DNA of 37,939 bases from a gamma proteobacterium SCGC AAA007-O20 (GTDB lineage Bacteria; Pseudomonadota; Gammaproteobacteria; PS1; Pseudothioglobaceae). Position numbers and translations under genes: made by a program. The notes beneath the pieces are model-generated. The model saw nothing but the letters and a program-made list of their open reading frames with translations, was not told where the DNA came from and searched no databases. Below, piece by piece: positions 8,875 through 19,132 of this stretch (the stretch's first letter is position 1; every line of letters begins with the position of its first letter). The stretch covers positions 1 to 37,939 of the forward strand of contig AFHY01000006.1 in the NCBI GenBank assembly GCA_000213395.2. Reading direction: 5' to 3'.

Positions 8875-10349
8875 ACCTTGTCGCCTACTGCGCGAGCTAA
8901 GCCTTCCGGTTTAGCGAGTTTTCTATGAGCTTCGTAAACGGCCTCCACTCTATTGATAACTAGTTCACTAGGCATACTGGCACCACGAGTTTTTAGATTA
9001 ACATGGATCAGCATATGTTCAGCAGTTGCTAGCAAGCTGTCGTCCTCATGGTACAGGTAATGGAATAAGTGAAGTTTTTTACCGGTACCGTGGATGACTT
9101 GGGTTGTTGCGTATACCCCTTCACCGATTAGAACTTCATCTAAATGGCGAATATGCGTTTCCACAGTAAAGTAGGAACCTATGCTAGATATGTATTCCTC
9201 ATCAACACCAACAATAGCCATCATTTCAGTCGAAGCATCTGAAAAACATTCCAGATAACGTGACTCAGTCATGTGGTCGTTATAGTCGGCCCATTCTTTA
9301 CGAACTTTGGTTTTAAGCGTCAAGAGTGGGGCTGTTAGATCAAGTTTGGCAAAGTCTGTGCGCTTCTTGGTTTTATTTAAGCGATCTTCAAATTCTTTCA
9401 GGGTATTGCCAGCGCCCCACCGGTTCTCCTTCAAGACTTTTAAAAAATCTACCAAGTTGTCGTCTCGTTTTTTTTCTAATTCGTGAATACTAAATTGTCC
9501 AGATTGCTCATCAGATTGGCTCGAAACTTTATCCACTAATTCCTCTGTAAACTCAGGGACATCCATTAAGTGAGTCCACGGCCACTCAAGACATGGACCA
9601 AATTGTGAAATAAAATGGCGCATTCCTAATTCTCCACCTGCCAGTCTATAGGTTTCGAATAGACCCATTTGTGCCCAACGTAAGCCAAACCCAAAACGTA
9701 TAGCGTCATCAATTTCTTCGGTGGTAGCGACATCGTCATTGACCAGCCAAAGAGCTTCTCGCCAGACTGATTCGAGGAGTCTGTCGGCAATAAATGCGGG
9801 GATTTCCTTTTTAATATGTAACGGGAACATGCCAATATTAGTAAAAATACTACTGGCCCTTTCAATAAACTCTTTGTAAGTTTTAGAGCCACCTACTATT
9901 TCCACCAAAGGAAGAAGATAGACCGGGTTAAATGGATGAGCTACGATGAGGCGCTCAGGTTGCTTCATTTTTGCTTGTAAGTCTGATGGTAGGATGCCTG
10001 AAGTTGAGGAAGCAATAATTACATTATTATTGGTACTCAATTCAATCTCGTCATAAACCGATTGTTTTTCTGACAGTCTTTCCGGGACAGCTTCAATAAT
10101 GATATCGGCAGCTTTAGAAGCATCCGAAACTGTATTTTCAAATGTAAGGGTGCCTCTCTTTGGTAAATCAGATGTAAGTAGTTGAGCATAAGCTCTTTCA
10201 GCATTTTGAATGACTTTGTTAACATTTTTTGGAGCATCTTTTGAAGGATCATAGACAGCAATATCTATACCGTTTAAAAGAAATCGCGCTATCCAGCCAC
10301 TACCAATAACGCCTGCACCAATAACGCCAACCGACTCAATCCTTGACAT
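8871..10349 (-). CDS. lcdH: L-carnitine dehydrogenase fused to a hotdog thioesterase domain (predicted betainyl-CoA thioesterase)
   Basis: N-terminal 3-hydroxyacyl-CoA dehydrogenase-like Rossmann fold (VGVIGAGVIGSGWIARFLLNGIDIAVYDP, VAHPFNPVYLLPLVEIVGG); C-terminal segment WADYNDHMTESRYLECFSDASTEMMAIVG is thioesterase-like; adjacent BKACE gene. Confidence 0.9.
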   Translation of the reverse strand: MSRIESVGVIGAGVIGSGWIARFLLNGIDIAVYDPSKDAPKNVNKVIQNAERAYAQLLTSDLPKRGTLTFENTVSDASKAADIIIEAVPERLSEKQSVYDEIELSTNNNVIIASSTSGILPSDLQAKMKQPERLIVAHPFNPVYLLPLVEIVGGSKTYKEFIERASSIFTNIGMFPLHIKKEIPAFIADRLLESVWREALWLVNDDVATTEEIDDAIRFGFGLRWAQMGLFETYRLAGGELGMRHFISQFGPCLEWPWTHLMDVPEFTEELVDKVSSQSDEQSGQFSIHELEKKRDDNLVDFLKVLKENRWGAGNTLKEFEDRLNKTKKRTDFAKLDLTAPLLTLKTKVRKEWADYNDHMTESRYLECFSDASTEMMAIVGVDEEYISSIGSYFTVETHIRHLDEVLIGEGVYATTQVIHGTGKKLHLFHYLYHEDDSLLATAEHMLIHVNLKTRGASMPSELVINRVEAVYEAHRKLAKPEGLARAVGDKV

Positions 10350-10350
10350 T

Positions 10351-11262
10351 CTACCCCCAGCGTTTCACTAGCTTCATTTTATCGCGTACATCTTGCGGTC
10401 CCATAATACTGCAACCCATCCCTTGTGCTGTCTGTACAGCTTTTTCAACAAGCTCTTCGTTGGTTGCAAGGACGCCACGTTTAAGATAGATGTTATCCTC
10501 AAGGCCGACACGAATGTTGCCACCAGCTAAAACTGCCAACGCAACATAAGGCAATTGATTCCTACTAATTGAAAAGGCAGAAAATGTCCAGTCTTTTGGA
10601 ACATTTGATGTCATTGCGATAAAAGAGTGAAGGTCATCAGGTGCACCCCAAGGTATACCCATACAGAGTTGAATCATCACAGGGTCATCAATTAGACCTT
10701 GCTCTTTAAGCCAAATTGCAAACTGTAAATGACCAGTATCAAAGGCCTCAATTTCAGGTTTCACTCCAAGCGCTTGAACTTGTTTTGTCATTTCTTGTAA
10801 CACTGAAGTGGTATTGGTCATAACATAATCACCATGGCCAAAATTCATGGAGCCACAATCAATAGTACATATCTCAGGAAGTATTTCTTTAACGTGCTCA
10901 AGCCTCTCAGTTGCACCGACCATATCGGTTCCATCATCATTTAATGGTAGTGGCTGTTCTGCTGGGCCAAAAACCATATCACCACCCATACCTGAGGTAA
11001 GATTCAAAACCATATCAACCTTTGACTCTCTAATGAAATTAACAACTTCTACATACAAAGCAGGATCACGAGCAGGGGCGCCAGTTTTTGGGTCTCTAAC
11101 ATGAATGTGAACAACAGCGGCTCCGGCCTGAGCCGCACCAATACATGAGTCAGCAATTTGCTGGGGTGTGATGGGTATTTTGTCGGACCTTCCTGTTGTG
11201 TCTCCAGAGCCTGTAACTGCGCAAGTAATAAATACATCCCTTGATGGTTGTAGACCAATCAT
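10351..11262 (-). CDS. cdhC: BKACE/DUF849 family beta-keto acid cleavage enzyme (predicted 3-dehydrocarnitine:acetyl-CoA cleavage, CdhC-like)
   Basis: VFITCAVTGSGDTTGRSDKIPITPQQIADSCIGAAQAGAAVVHIHVRDPKTGAPARDP...NLTSGMGG; 1 nt from the carnitine dehydrogenase fusion. Confidence 0.9.
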   Translation of the reverse strand: MIGLQPSRDVFITCAVTGSGDTTGRSDKIPITPQQIADSCIGAAQAGAAVVHIHVRDPKTGAPARDPALYVEVVNFIRESKVDMVLNLTSGMGGDMVFGPAEQPLPLNDDGTDMVGATERLEHVKEILPEICTIDCGSMNFGHGDYVMTNTTSVLQEMTKQVQALGVKPEIEAFDTGHLQFAIWLKEQGLIDDPVMIQLCMGIPWGAPDDLHSFIAMTSNVPKDWTFSAFSISRNQLPYVALAVLAGGNIRVGLEDNIYLKRGVLATNEELVEKAVQTAQGMGCSIMGPQDVRDKMKLVKRWG

Positions 11263-11342
11263 AATAATTTCTCCAATAATAGACAGTCCATTTTAGACAA
11301 AATAAATTGAGATTTAAATATGTTACTGTTCAACAAAGGGTG

Positions 11343-11351
11343 TGCTATACT
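11343..11351 (+). promoter_or_regulatory. possible extended -10 element (TGCTATACT) for the cdhR-like gene
   Basis: TGTGCTATACT about 31 bp upstream of the ATG at 11382. Confidence 0.4.
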
Positions 11352-11381
11352 TTTTCCGTCATTAATTCTACATAATACGAA

Positions 11382-12344
11382 ATGAGTATATTTACAAATT
11401 CTGAATCAACATTGCAAGTAACAATCCTGGTGTTACCTGAATCCTCTATGCTGGTACTTGCTTCAATGATTGATCCAATGCGAGCTGCAAACCGTTTATC
11501 GGAGAGACAATGCTTTACTTGGAAGATTATTACAACTGATGGTCTGCCAGTTGAATGTACATGCGGTCTTCAAATTACACCAGACGGGAAAATTGAATCT
11601 ATTAACGATGGAAATCTACTTTTTATTGTTTCTGGCTTTAAACAATTTGAATATATTTCTACTAATGAGATAACATTGATTAGAAGATTTGCATCAAAGT
11701 TTGATGCAATGGGCGGTGTTGATACTGGGGCTTGGATTTTAGGAAAAGCTGGATTACTAGAAGGTAAATCAGCTACAACTCATTGGGAAGATTTAGAAGA
11801 TTTTGCAGATTACTTTAGACAAACTGAAGTTCAACCGGACCGTTTTGTGATTGATAAAGGTGTTATTACAATAGGTGGTGCATCGCCTACCTTTGATTTT
11901 ATGCTTCATTTAATTAGATCAAGAATCGGTTACCCTGCAGCTTTGGAGGTTGCAAGTGTTTTTGTATACGATGAAACGCATTTCTCAACTGATGCACAGC
12001 CACTTGTATCATTGGGATTATTAAATGATTTTGAGCCGCGCGTCACTAAAGCTATTCGCATCATGGAATCAAGTCTTGACGAGCCGATTGCAGTGACATC
12101 AGTTGCAAAGAGATTAAATATTTCAACTCGTAGACTGGAAAATCTTTTTCAACTGCATTTACAAACTACTCCAGGAGCATATTATTTAAATCTAAGACTA
12201 CTTCGTGCAAGAAAGTATGTCACGGATACGCTTTTACCAATGCAAGAAATTGCTATAAGAACAGGCTTTAACAGTCTTTCATCATTTTCAAGGTCCTTCA
12301 AGAAAAGTTACCATAACTCACCCAGTGCTTATCGTCAGAAATGA
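11382..12344 (+). CDS. cdhR: GlxA-family transcriptional regulator (DJ-1/PfpI-like domain plus AraC HTH), CdhR-like
   Basis: N-terminal DJ-1/PfpI-like domain; C-terminal VAKRLNISTRRLENLFQLHLQTTPGAYYLNLRLLRARKYVTDT...IAIRTGFNSLSSFSRSFKKSYHNSPSAYR; divergent from the carnitine genes. Confidence 0.88.
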   Translation: MSIFTNSESTLQVTILVLPESSMLVLASMIDPMRAANRLSERQCFTWKIITTDGLPVECTCGLQITPDGKIESINDGNLLFIVSGFKQFEYISTNEITLIRRFASKFDAMGGVDTGAWILGKAGLLEGKSATTHWEDLEDFADYFRQTEVQPDRFVIDKGVITIGGASPTFDFMLHLIRSRIGYPAALEVASVFVYDETHFSTDAQPLVSLGLLNDFEPRVTKAIRIMESSLDEPIAVTSVAKRLNISTRRLENLFQLHLQTTPGAYYLNLRLLRARKYVTDTLLPMQEIAIRTGFNSLSSFSRSFKKSYHNSPSAYRQK

Positions 12345-12379
12345 TTGTATTGTAGTCCATTAGCAACTCTAATTATTAT

Positions 12380-12397
12380 TTTGCATACGATTGCAAA
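12380..12397. promoter_or_regulatory. predicted LacI-family operator O1A
   Basis: TTTGCATACGATTGCAAA: inverted repeat TTTGCA-N6-TGCAAA with central CG; close copies at 12434, 22856 and 22910. Confidence 0.82.
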
Positions 12398-12422
12398 TAC
12401 TTCATTAAATAAAGAAGGCGTG

Positions 12423-12431
12423 TGCTATAAT
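12423..12431 (+). promoter_or_regulatory. predicted extended -10 promoter element (TGCTATAAT)
   Basis: TGC TATAAT between two operator copies; aligned with TGTTATAAT at 22899..22907. Confidence 0.7.
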
Positions 12432-12433
12432 TA

Positions 12434-12451
12434 TTTGCAAGCGTATGCATC
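12434..12451. promoter_or_regulatory. predicted LacI-family operator O1B
   Basis: TTTGCAAGCGTATGCATC, overlapping the predicted transcription start; centre 54 bp from O1A centre. Confidence 0.82.
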
Positions 12452-12495
12452 ATTTATATATCTAAAACTTTAGGTGGGTAACACACGGATAGAAT

Positions 12496-13548
12496 ATGGC
12501 TGAAATTCAATTAAAAAATCTTACAAAGCGATGGGGCAGTTTTGTTGGAGTTGATAACTTCAATCTTACTATTTCTGATGAGGAGTTTCTTGTGTTGCTC
12601 GGTCCTTCAGGTTGTGGCAAAACGACTACTATGAGAATGATTGCCGGGCTAGAAGAAGTCACTGAGGGTGAAATAATAATCGATGGAAAAGTCGTTAATG
12701 GGCTGGAACCAAAAGACCGAGACGTTGCAATGGTTTTCCAGTCATATGCGCTTTATCCAAACATGAATGTTTACGAAAATATTCGATTCCCTCTAAAAGT
12801 ACGAAAGATTGACCGAGAACATCATGACGAAAGAGTAATGCGGGCCGCTGCAATGGTCGAACTAGAGGACTTTTTACATCGAAAACCATCTGAATTATCG
12901 GGTGGTCAGCGTCAACGTGTAGCCTTGGCAAGGGCAATTGTTCGTGAACCCACTGTGTTTTTGATGGATGAGCCATTATCGAACCTTGATGCTAAGTTGC
13001 GAGTCTCTACTCGCGCACAAATAAAAAATCTACAGCATGAGTTACGTGTCACAACTATTTACGTGACCCATGATCAGGTAGAGGCTATGACGCTTGCTGA
13101 TAGGGTTGTTGTTATGAATGCCGGAGCTATTCAACAGATTGGAACTCCAAAAGAAATCTATAACAAACCTGCCAATAGTTTCGTTGCAAGCTTTATTGGT
13201 TCTCCTGCTATGAATTTGATGCATGGTTCCATTAATGATGGCATCTTTATTGGTGAAAACGTCAGAATCACAGGATTAAATAAAGAGCATTCTGGCGAGA
13301 TAACTCTTGGGTTCCGAGCTGAAGATGCATCCATTGTTGAAAGTGGAGGCGAAATTAGTGGCTCTACCTTTTCTATGGAGCTTTTGGGCGATGCAACAAT
13401 GGTTTCTATTAAGGCTGGAGGCGAATTGGTTTCAGTCAAATCTGAGAAAAATTACTATACAGAAATAGGCTCTATGGTTATGGCACATATTCCTGCAAAT
13501 CTTTGCTTGCTATTTAGTAAGGAAACAGGGGAGATGATTGACAACTAA
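12496..13548 (+). CDS. ABC transporter ATP-binding protein, MalK/UgpC type (CUT1)
   Basis: Walker [47 protein letters not shown]-terminal regulatory/TOBE-like region. Confidence 0.95.
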   Translation: MAEIQLKNLTKRWGSFVGVDNFNLTISDEEFLVLLGPSGCGKTTTMRMIAGLEEVTEGEIIIDGKVVNGLEPKDRDVAMVFQSYALYPNMNVYENIRFPLKVRKIDREHHDERVMRAAAMVELEDFLHRKPSELSGGQRQRVALARAIVREPTVFLMDEPLSNLDAKLRVSTRAQIKNLQHELRVTTIYVTHDQVEAMTLADRVVVMNAGAIQQIGTPKEIYNKPANSFVASFIGSPAMNLMHGSINDGIFIGENVRITGLNKEHSGEITLGFRAEDASIVESGGEISGSTFSMELLGDATMVSIKAGGELVSVKSEKNYYTEIGSMVMAHIPANLCLLFSKETGEMIDN

Positions 13549-13578
13549 AAAATAAAGATATACATATTAAAACTTGAA

Positions 13579-14070
13579 TTGAATATGAACCATAAAGAAA
13601 AATCAAAAGAAACATACTCCGTAGTTAAAGCTATGGAGGACGCTTTGGTAGCTGGCTCGAATGATATGAGTAAGTACTTCCATGAAGAATTTCGCTGGAT
13701 GGGAAACCAGGGTTGTGGTACCAAAAAAAACCTTAAAGAGTTTCGAAATAATTGGCAGTTGCCTCTTAGAGCTGCTTTCACTGACCGAATATACAAAACA
13801 GATAAATTCCTAGCGGACGGTGAGTGGGCCGCATGCTTTGGCCACATTGACGCAATCCACAGCGGTGAATTTATGAGTATTTTGCCAACCAACAAGCGAG
13901 TGAAAATTCACTACACTGATTTTTGGGAAGTTAAAGAAGGACTGATAACTGACAACTGGGTTACGGTTGACTTTCCAAGTATTTTGGCACAGCTTGGTGT
14001 TGACGTATTTAACGGTCAAGGCTGGGAAGCCTATGATCGTGGCGAAAAAAAACCGCTAAAACCTGAATAA
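13579..14070 (+). CDS. SnoaL/NTF2-like protein, single domain (ATG at 13585 may be the true start)
   Basis: [105 protein letters not shown]; SnoaL-like pattern. Confidence 0.8.
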   Translation: MNMNHKEKSKETYSVVKAMEDALVAGSNDMSKYFHEEFRWMGNQGCGTKKNLKEFRNNWQLPLRAAFTDRIYKTDKFLADGEWAACFGHIDAIHSGEFMSILPTNKRVKIHYTDFWEVKEGLITDNWVTVDFPSILAQLGVDVFNGQGWEAYDRGEKKPLKPE

Positions 14071-14081
14071 GTGAGAACATT

Positions 14082-15392
14082 ATGACTATTGAGTATTTAA
14101 AAAAAGGTAAAAATGCAGCTGATCGCGCAGTAGACGATGCAAAGGTTACTAAGATCGTCGAAGACACACTTCAAGCAATTGCAGAAAAAGGTGACGAAGC
14201 TTTAAGAGAGTTCTCTATAAAGTTTGACAATTACAACCCAACATCTTTTAAATTGAGCTCAGCCGAAATTGAAAATCTAATAAAGCAAGTGTCAAAACGT
14301 GACCTGGAAGACATTAAGTTTGCTCAATCTCAAATAAGGAAATTTGCTCAAGCTCAGCGTGATTCAATGTTAGACATAGAAATTGAAACAATGCCCGGCG
14401 TTATTCTCGGACACAAAAACATACCGGTACAGTCTGTCGGTTGTTACGTTCCTGCTGGGAAATTCCCAATGGTAGCCTCTGCGCATATGTCTATCGTTAC
14501 AGCAGAGGTCGCAAAAGTCCCCCGTATTATAGCTGCTACACCACCATTTAAAGGGAAACCCAATCCAGCAGTTATCGCTGCCATGCATCTTGGCGGTGCT
14601 CATGAGATTTACGTTATGGGGGGTATTCAAGCGGTTGGTGCAATGTCGCTTGGCACTGAAACTATAAAATCCGTTGACATGATGGTAGGTCCGGGAAATG
14701 CATATGTTGCTGAAGCCAAAAGACAATTATTCGGACGCGTAGGTATCGATTTACTTGCTGGACCAACAGAAACCATGGTAATAGCGGACGACACAGTTGA
14801 TGCTGAATTATGTGCAACTGATTTACTTGGTCAGGCTGAGCATGGATATGATTCACCCGCCTTTTTGGTGACTAATAATAAAAAACTGGCAGAAGATACC
14901 CTCTCTGAGATAGACAGAATATTAAAGATCCTTCCAACCGCGAATACAGCCTCAGTAAGTTGGAAAGATTACGGTGAAGTCATTCTTTGTGATAGTTATG
15001 AAGAGATGCTCAATGTTGCCAACGATATTGCCTCTGAGCATGTTCAAGTTATGACGGATCGAGATGATTGGTTTTTGGCCAACATGCATTCATATGGAGC
15101 ATTATTTTTAGGACCAAGAACAAATGTTGCTAATGGTGACAAGGTTATTGGCACCAACCATACATTACCTACTAAAAAAGCGGGCCGTTACACTGGCGGA
15201 CTGTGGGTTGGTAAATTCCTTAAAACACATAGCTATCAGGAAATAACCACTGATGAGGCTGCTGTTAAGATTGGAGAGTATTGCTCTCGTCTTTGTATAC
15301 TGGAATCATTTGTTGGGCACGCTGAACAGGCCAATATTAGGGTTCGTCGTTATGGTGGAAAAGACATACCCTATGGAGAAGCTGTAGAGTGA
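14082..15392 (+). CDS. HisD-like (histidinol dehydrogenase family) NAD-dependent alcohol-to-acid dehydrogenase
   Basis: [103 protein letters not shown]; no histidine biosynthesis genes nearby. Confidence 0.92.
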   Translation: MTIEYLKKGKNAADRAVDDAKVTKIVEDTLQAIAEKGDEALREFSIKFDNYNPTSFKLSSAEIENLIKQVSKRDLEDIKFAQSQIRKFAQAQRDSMLDIEIETMPGVILGHKNIPVQSVGCYVPAGKFPMVASAHMSIVTAEVAKVPRIIAATPPFKGKPNPAVIAAMHLGGAHEIYVMGGIQAVGAMSLGTETIKSVDMMVGPGNAYVAEAKRQLFGRVGIDLLAGPTETMVIADDTVDAELCATDLLGQAEHGYDSPAFLVTNNKKLAEDTLSEIDRILKILPTANTASVSWKDYGEVILCDSYEEMLNVANDIASEHVQVMTDRDDWFLANMHSYGALFLGPRTNVANGDKVIGTNHTLPTKKAGRYTGGLWVGKFLKTHSYQEITTDEAAVKIGEYCSRLCILESFVGHAEQANIRVRRYGGKDIPYGEAVE

Positions 15393-16156
15393 TTGAATTA
15401 CCTAAAACTCCATCTATGTCACTTAATGGTCGTAAAGCAATCATCACTGGTGCTTCGTCTGGAATTGGTTTGGGATGTGCTGTTGCTTTGGCTGAGGCAG
15501 GCGCACATGTATGTTTATCTGCTAGGAATAGCAAAAACCTCAATAAAGTTGTGGAAGCTATTCAAGCAAAAGGTTTGAATGCAGAAGCAATAACCATAGA
15601 TGTGTCTGATGTCAAAGTCTCACAAGAAGTGATTTTAACCAATGGACCATTTGATGTTTTGGTGAATAGTGCTGGTTCAGCTCATCACACTCCTTCCAAG
15701 GATACGAATGAAGAGGATTTTGATGATGTTATGAATGTCAATCTTCGTGGAGCTTATTTTTTGACTCAGGCCGTGGCGAAGGGATTAATTCAAAACAAGA
15801 AGCCAGGCTCTTTGATCAATATTTCATCCCAGATGGGCCATGTAGGAGGTATTGATAGAGCGGTATATTCCGCATCCAAGCATGCAGTAGAAGGTTTTAC
15901 TAAAGCTATGGCAATTGAGTGGGGGCCATATAATATTCGAGTCAATACAATTTGTCCCACATTTATCCGTACACCATTAACACAAAGCACTTTCAATAAC
16001 CCTAAGCATAGAAGTTGGATTGAAGAAAAGATTAAGCTTGGTCGAGTAGGCGAGGTTGAAGATATCATGGGAGCAGTGGTATTTCTAGCGTCTGATGCTT
16101 CTGCAATGGTCACAGGTTCGGCATTGATGGTTGATGGAGGTTGGACGGCAGATTGA
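15389..16156 (+). CDS. SDR family oxidoreductase (GTG start, 4-nt overlap with HisD-like gene)
   Basis: [83 protein letters not shown]. Confidence 0.95.
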   Translation: MIELPKTPSMSLNGRKAIITGASSGIGLGCAVALAEAGAHVCLSARNSKNLNKVVEAIQAKGLNAEAITIDVSDVKVSQEVILTNGPFDVLVNSAGSAHHTPSKDTNEEDFDDVMNVNLRGAYFLTQAVAKGLIQNKKPGSLINISSQMGHVGGIDRAVYSASKHAVEGFTKAMAIEWGPYNIRVNTICPTFIRTPLTQSTFNNPKHRSWIEEKIKLGRVGEVEDIMGAVVFLASDASAMVTGSALMVDGGWTAD

Positions 16157-17178
16157 TGGAAACTAAAAAAATAACCTCACTGGAAGTGGCAAAACTGGCT
16201 GGCGTTAGCCAGTCCGCAGTTTCACGGGTTTTTACACCTGGCGCTTCTGCTTCCAAAAAAACAGGGGAAAAAGTTCGGAAAGCGGCTATGGAGCTTGGTT
16301 ACCGACCAAACGTTTTAGCTCGATCATTAATTACCGGTCGGTCACGCATGATCGGTCTAGTGGTTGCTCATCTGGATAACTACTTTTATCCTGAGGCACT
16401 GGAGCTTATTTCTAGTGCCTTACAAAAAAAAGGCTACCATGTTTTGGTTTTTATGGCATCAAAAACAGCAGGCAGCATTGATGATGTGGTAGACGAGATT
16501 CTAGACTATCAGGTTGATGGCATTATTCTTGCTTCTGTTGCAATGTCTTCAAGCCTAGCCAGTAGATGTGCTTCTGCAGGAGTTCCAGTAATTTTGTTCA
16601 ATCGTTCCCAAGATGACGACAGGTTTTCGGCAATCACATCAGATAACATTCTTGGCGGGCAAAAAGTTGCGAGATTCTTGATTGCTGGAGGTCACAAACG
16701 TATAGCTTATATTGCCGGTTGGGAAGGCGCTTCAACTCAGCGTGATAGAGAAACTGGTTTTGTCGAAGAGCTGAAACAACACGGGATGTCTCTTCATGCC
16801 CGTGAGGTTGGTAATTTTATTCAAGATGAAGCTCGACAGGCTGCACGGAAAATGTTTACTGCTAACGAAATACCAGATGCTGTTTTTGTAGCAAGTGATC
16901 ATATGGCATTTGCAGTAATGGACGTATTGCGCTCTGAGATTGGGTTAAAAATTCCAGAACAAGTTTCGGTTGTTGGCTATGATGACGTGCCAGTTTCTTC
17001 TTGGCCTGCTTATGATTTAACAACGATTAGACAACCTGCGAATCGCATGGTAGCTGAAACAGTTTCAATGATTCTTGAGAGTATTGAAAATAAGAAAACA
17101 AAGCCACGTCAAATAAAAATAGACGGTCCACTTATCATGCGTGGCTCAACAAGAATTTCAACTAAATTATCTAAATAG
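16156..17178 (+). CDS. LacI-family transcriptional regulator (start set to ATG at 16156)
   Basis: ITSLEVAKLAGVSQSAVSRVFTPGASASKKTGEKVRKAAMELGYRPNVLARSLITGRSRMIGLV; periplasmic-binding-like effector domain ending TTIRQPANRMVAE...LIMRGST. Confidence 0.96.
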   Translation: METKKITSLEVAKLAGVSQSAVSRVFTPGASASKKTGEKVRKAAMELGYRPNVLARSLITGRSRMIGLVVAHLDNYFYPEALELISSALQKKGYHVLVFMASKTAGSIDDVVDEILDYQVDGIILASVAMSSSLASRCASAGVPVILFNRSQDDDRFSAITSDNILGGQKVARFLIAGGHKRIAYIAGWEGASTQRDRETGFVEELKQHGMSLHAREVGNFIQDEARQAARKMFTANEIPDAVFVASDHMAFAVMDVLRSEIGLKIPEQVSVVGYDDVPVSSWPAYDLTTIRQPANRMVAETVSMILESIENKKTKPRQIKIDGPLIMRGSTRISTKLSK

Positions 17179-17186
17179 GAGTTTTA

Positions 17187-18155
17187 GTGAAAGGGTTTGA
17201 TTCAAAGTATAAAGATTTTCCAGATTACATAAATGGTATTACTTATGAGATTTGGGAGGAGCGTGGAATTGATAAATTAGAATATCTCTATTCTAATGAT
17301 ATACCAGTGCGTTCACCATCAGGCATAGTGATAGGAAACAAGGATGTCATTAAAGCTACTAAGGCTACATTATCTGAATTTCCAGATAGGCATCTTCTAG
17401 GTGAAGATGTAATCTGGTCTGGCTCACCTGATACAGGAATGTTGTCTTCACATCGAATCATATCTACTGCATCACATTTAGGTGATGGAATTTATGGTAA
17501 AGCAACTGGAATAAAAGTTAAATTCCGAACAATTGCAGATTGTCATGCAATCAATAACCAGATAAACGATGAATGGTTAATTCGGGATCAAGGGAGCATA
17601 GTTAGACAGTTAGGAATGGAGGTAGAGAATTGTGCTAGAAAACAGATAGATGCTGAGGGTGGACCAGAAAATTGTAAGTGGCCTTTTTCAGAATCTATGA
17701 ATCAAATAGGCCCTTATCAAGGTAAAGGAAATTCTAATGAGTGGGGCGAAAAGTATGTTGATATATTAAGACAGATTATGAACTCCGATGAAGCAGTGAT
17801 TACAAACCAATATGACCGAGGATGCCATCTTGAATATCCTGGAGGAGTTACAGGTCATTCATATTCAGATGTAACCGAGTTTTGGACAAACTTGCGCTCT
17901 GCTCTTCCAAGCGCAAAGTTTACAATTGAACATCAAATTGGCCGTGAAGATAAAAATATGTCACCTCGAGCTGCAGTTCGCTGGACCCTAGAGGGTAAGC
18001 ATGATGGCTGGGGTGTTTTTGGGGCGCCATCTGGAGCAGAGTTATATGTGATGGGTGTTTCACATGCTGAGTTTGGGCCATGGGGGCTCAGAAGAGAGTA
18101 CACCATATTTGATGAGGTAGCTTTATGGAAGCAGATAATACTTAAGACAGGCTAG
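17187..18155 (+). CDS. tandem SnoaL/NTF2-like protein (GTG start)
   Basis: Two SnoaL-like halves (PVRSPSGIVIGNKDVIKATKATLSEFPDRHLLGEDVIWSG...; VTGHSYSDVTEFWTNLRSALPSAKFTIEHQIG...VRWTLEGKHDGWGVFGAPSG). Confidence 0.75.
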   Translation: MKGFDSKYKDFPDYINGITYEIWEERGIDKLEYLYSNDIPVRSPSGIVIGNKDVIKATKATLSEFPDRHLLGEDVIWSGSPDTGMLSSHRIISTASHLGDGIYGKATGIKVKFRTIADCHAINNQINDEWLIRDQGSIVRQLGMEVENCARKQIDAEGGPENCKWPFSESMNQIGPYQGKGNSNEWGEKYVDILRQIMNSDEAVITNQYDRGCHLEYPGGVTGHSYSDVTEFWTNLRSALPSAKFTIEHQIGREDKNMSPRAAVRWTLEGKHDGWGVFGAPSGAELYVMGVSHAEFGPWGLRREYTIFDEVALWKQIILKTG

Positions 18156-18157
18156 TA

Positions 18158-19132
18158 ATGAATCGAGAAGAAACAAAACCTCAAATAGTCCGCTTTAATG
18201 AATTAAAGCCTTGTAAAACAGCATTTATTGATGCACATACACCCGGTTCAGACCAAAAAGATAACTTCACTATTATCGGTCCAGGGGTGTCTGAAAGTCC
18301 TGATCAACATGTACATATTTCTGAAACACCAGGTTTTAATATTGGTGCTGCTGGACAACCACCTAAATGCATTAACTCGTTGCATTCACATACCACAGCT
18401 GAGGTATTTTTTGTTCTTAAAGGCCGCTGGCGATTTTTTTGGGGCAGGTGGGGTACCGCTGGAGAAGTAATTATCGAAGAAGGAGATATATTTAATGTAC
18501 CTACTGGAATGTTTCGGGCTTTTGAAAATATCGGAAATGATTACGGCATGCTTATGGCGATACTTGGTGGCGATGATGCTGGTGGAAGTGTGACATGGGC
18601 CCCACAGGTCATTGAACAGGCAAAAAAATATGGACTTATTTTGGGCGAAAATGGCTTATTGTATGATATTAAAAAAGGTGAATCTCTCCCTAAAAATATT
18701 AATCCCGTGCCATTACTTACAGAAGAGGAGTTGAAGAGTTTTCCTGAAATGCCTTCTGATGAGGTTGTGCGAGATTATGTCGCTCGATATTCTGTTTTAA
18801 CAGAATTAGCTGAATCTTCAACAGTAAAAGTAATTGGAGAAGACGCTTTATTAAAAGACCGCCCTGGTTTTGAGGTTGAATTTCTGACAGGTGATTCAAG
18901 TTCAAAGAATATGTACTCAACCAGTCGTCATGAAGTACTCATGATAATGAAAGGACACTGGAACCTAGGTTGGGATGGAGGCAGTACTACACTCGGACCC
19001 GGCGATACTTGTTCTATACCACCTGATTTAGAGCATCAACTCTTCCCCGCTAATTCTCAAAAGTCAAGCCTTTTCCTTGTCACTAACACTGATGATCCTG
19101 CTGGTTTAACTTGGAGATTAAAGGAGCAATAA
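18158..19132 (+). CDS. double-cupin domain protein
   Basis: First cupin HSHTTAEVFFVLKGRWRFFWG...EEGDIFNVPTGMFRAFENIG; second TSRHEVLMIMKGHWNLGWDGGSTTLGPGDTCSIPPDLEHQLF. Confidence 0.85.
   Translation: MNREETKPQIVRFNELKPCKTAFIDAHTPGSDQKDNFTIIGPGVSESPDQHVHISETPGFNIGAAGQPPKCINSLHSHTTAEVFFVLKGRWRFFWGRWGTAGEVIIEEGDIFNVPTGMFRAFENIGNDYGMLMAILGGDDAGGSVTWAPQVIEQAKKYGLILGENGLLYDIKKGESLPKNINPVPLLTEEELKSFPEMPSDEVVRDYVARYSVLTELAESSTVKVIGEDALLKDRPGFEVEFLTGDSSSKNMYSTSRHEVLMIMKGHWNLGWDGGSTTLGPGDTCSIPPDLEHQLFPANSQKSSLFLVTNTDDPAGLTWRLKEQ

Noticed and set aside
14082-15392. Housekeeping histidinol dehydrogenase
   Set aside because: No other his genes; context is a transporter, SDR, LacI and SnoaL genes.
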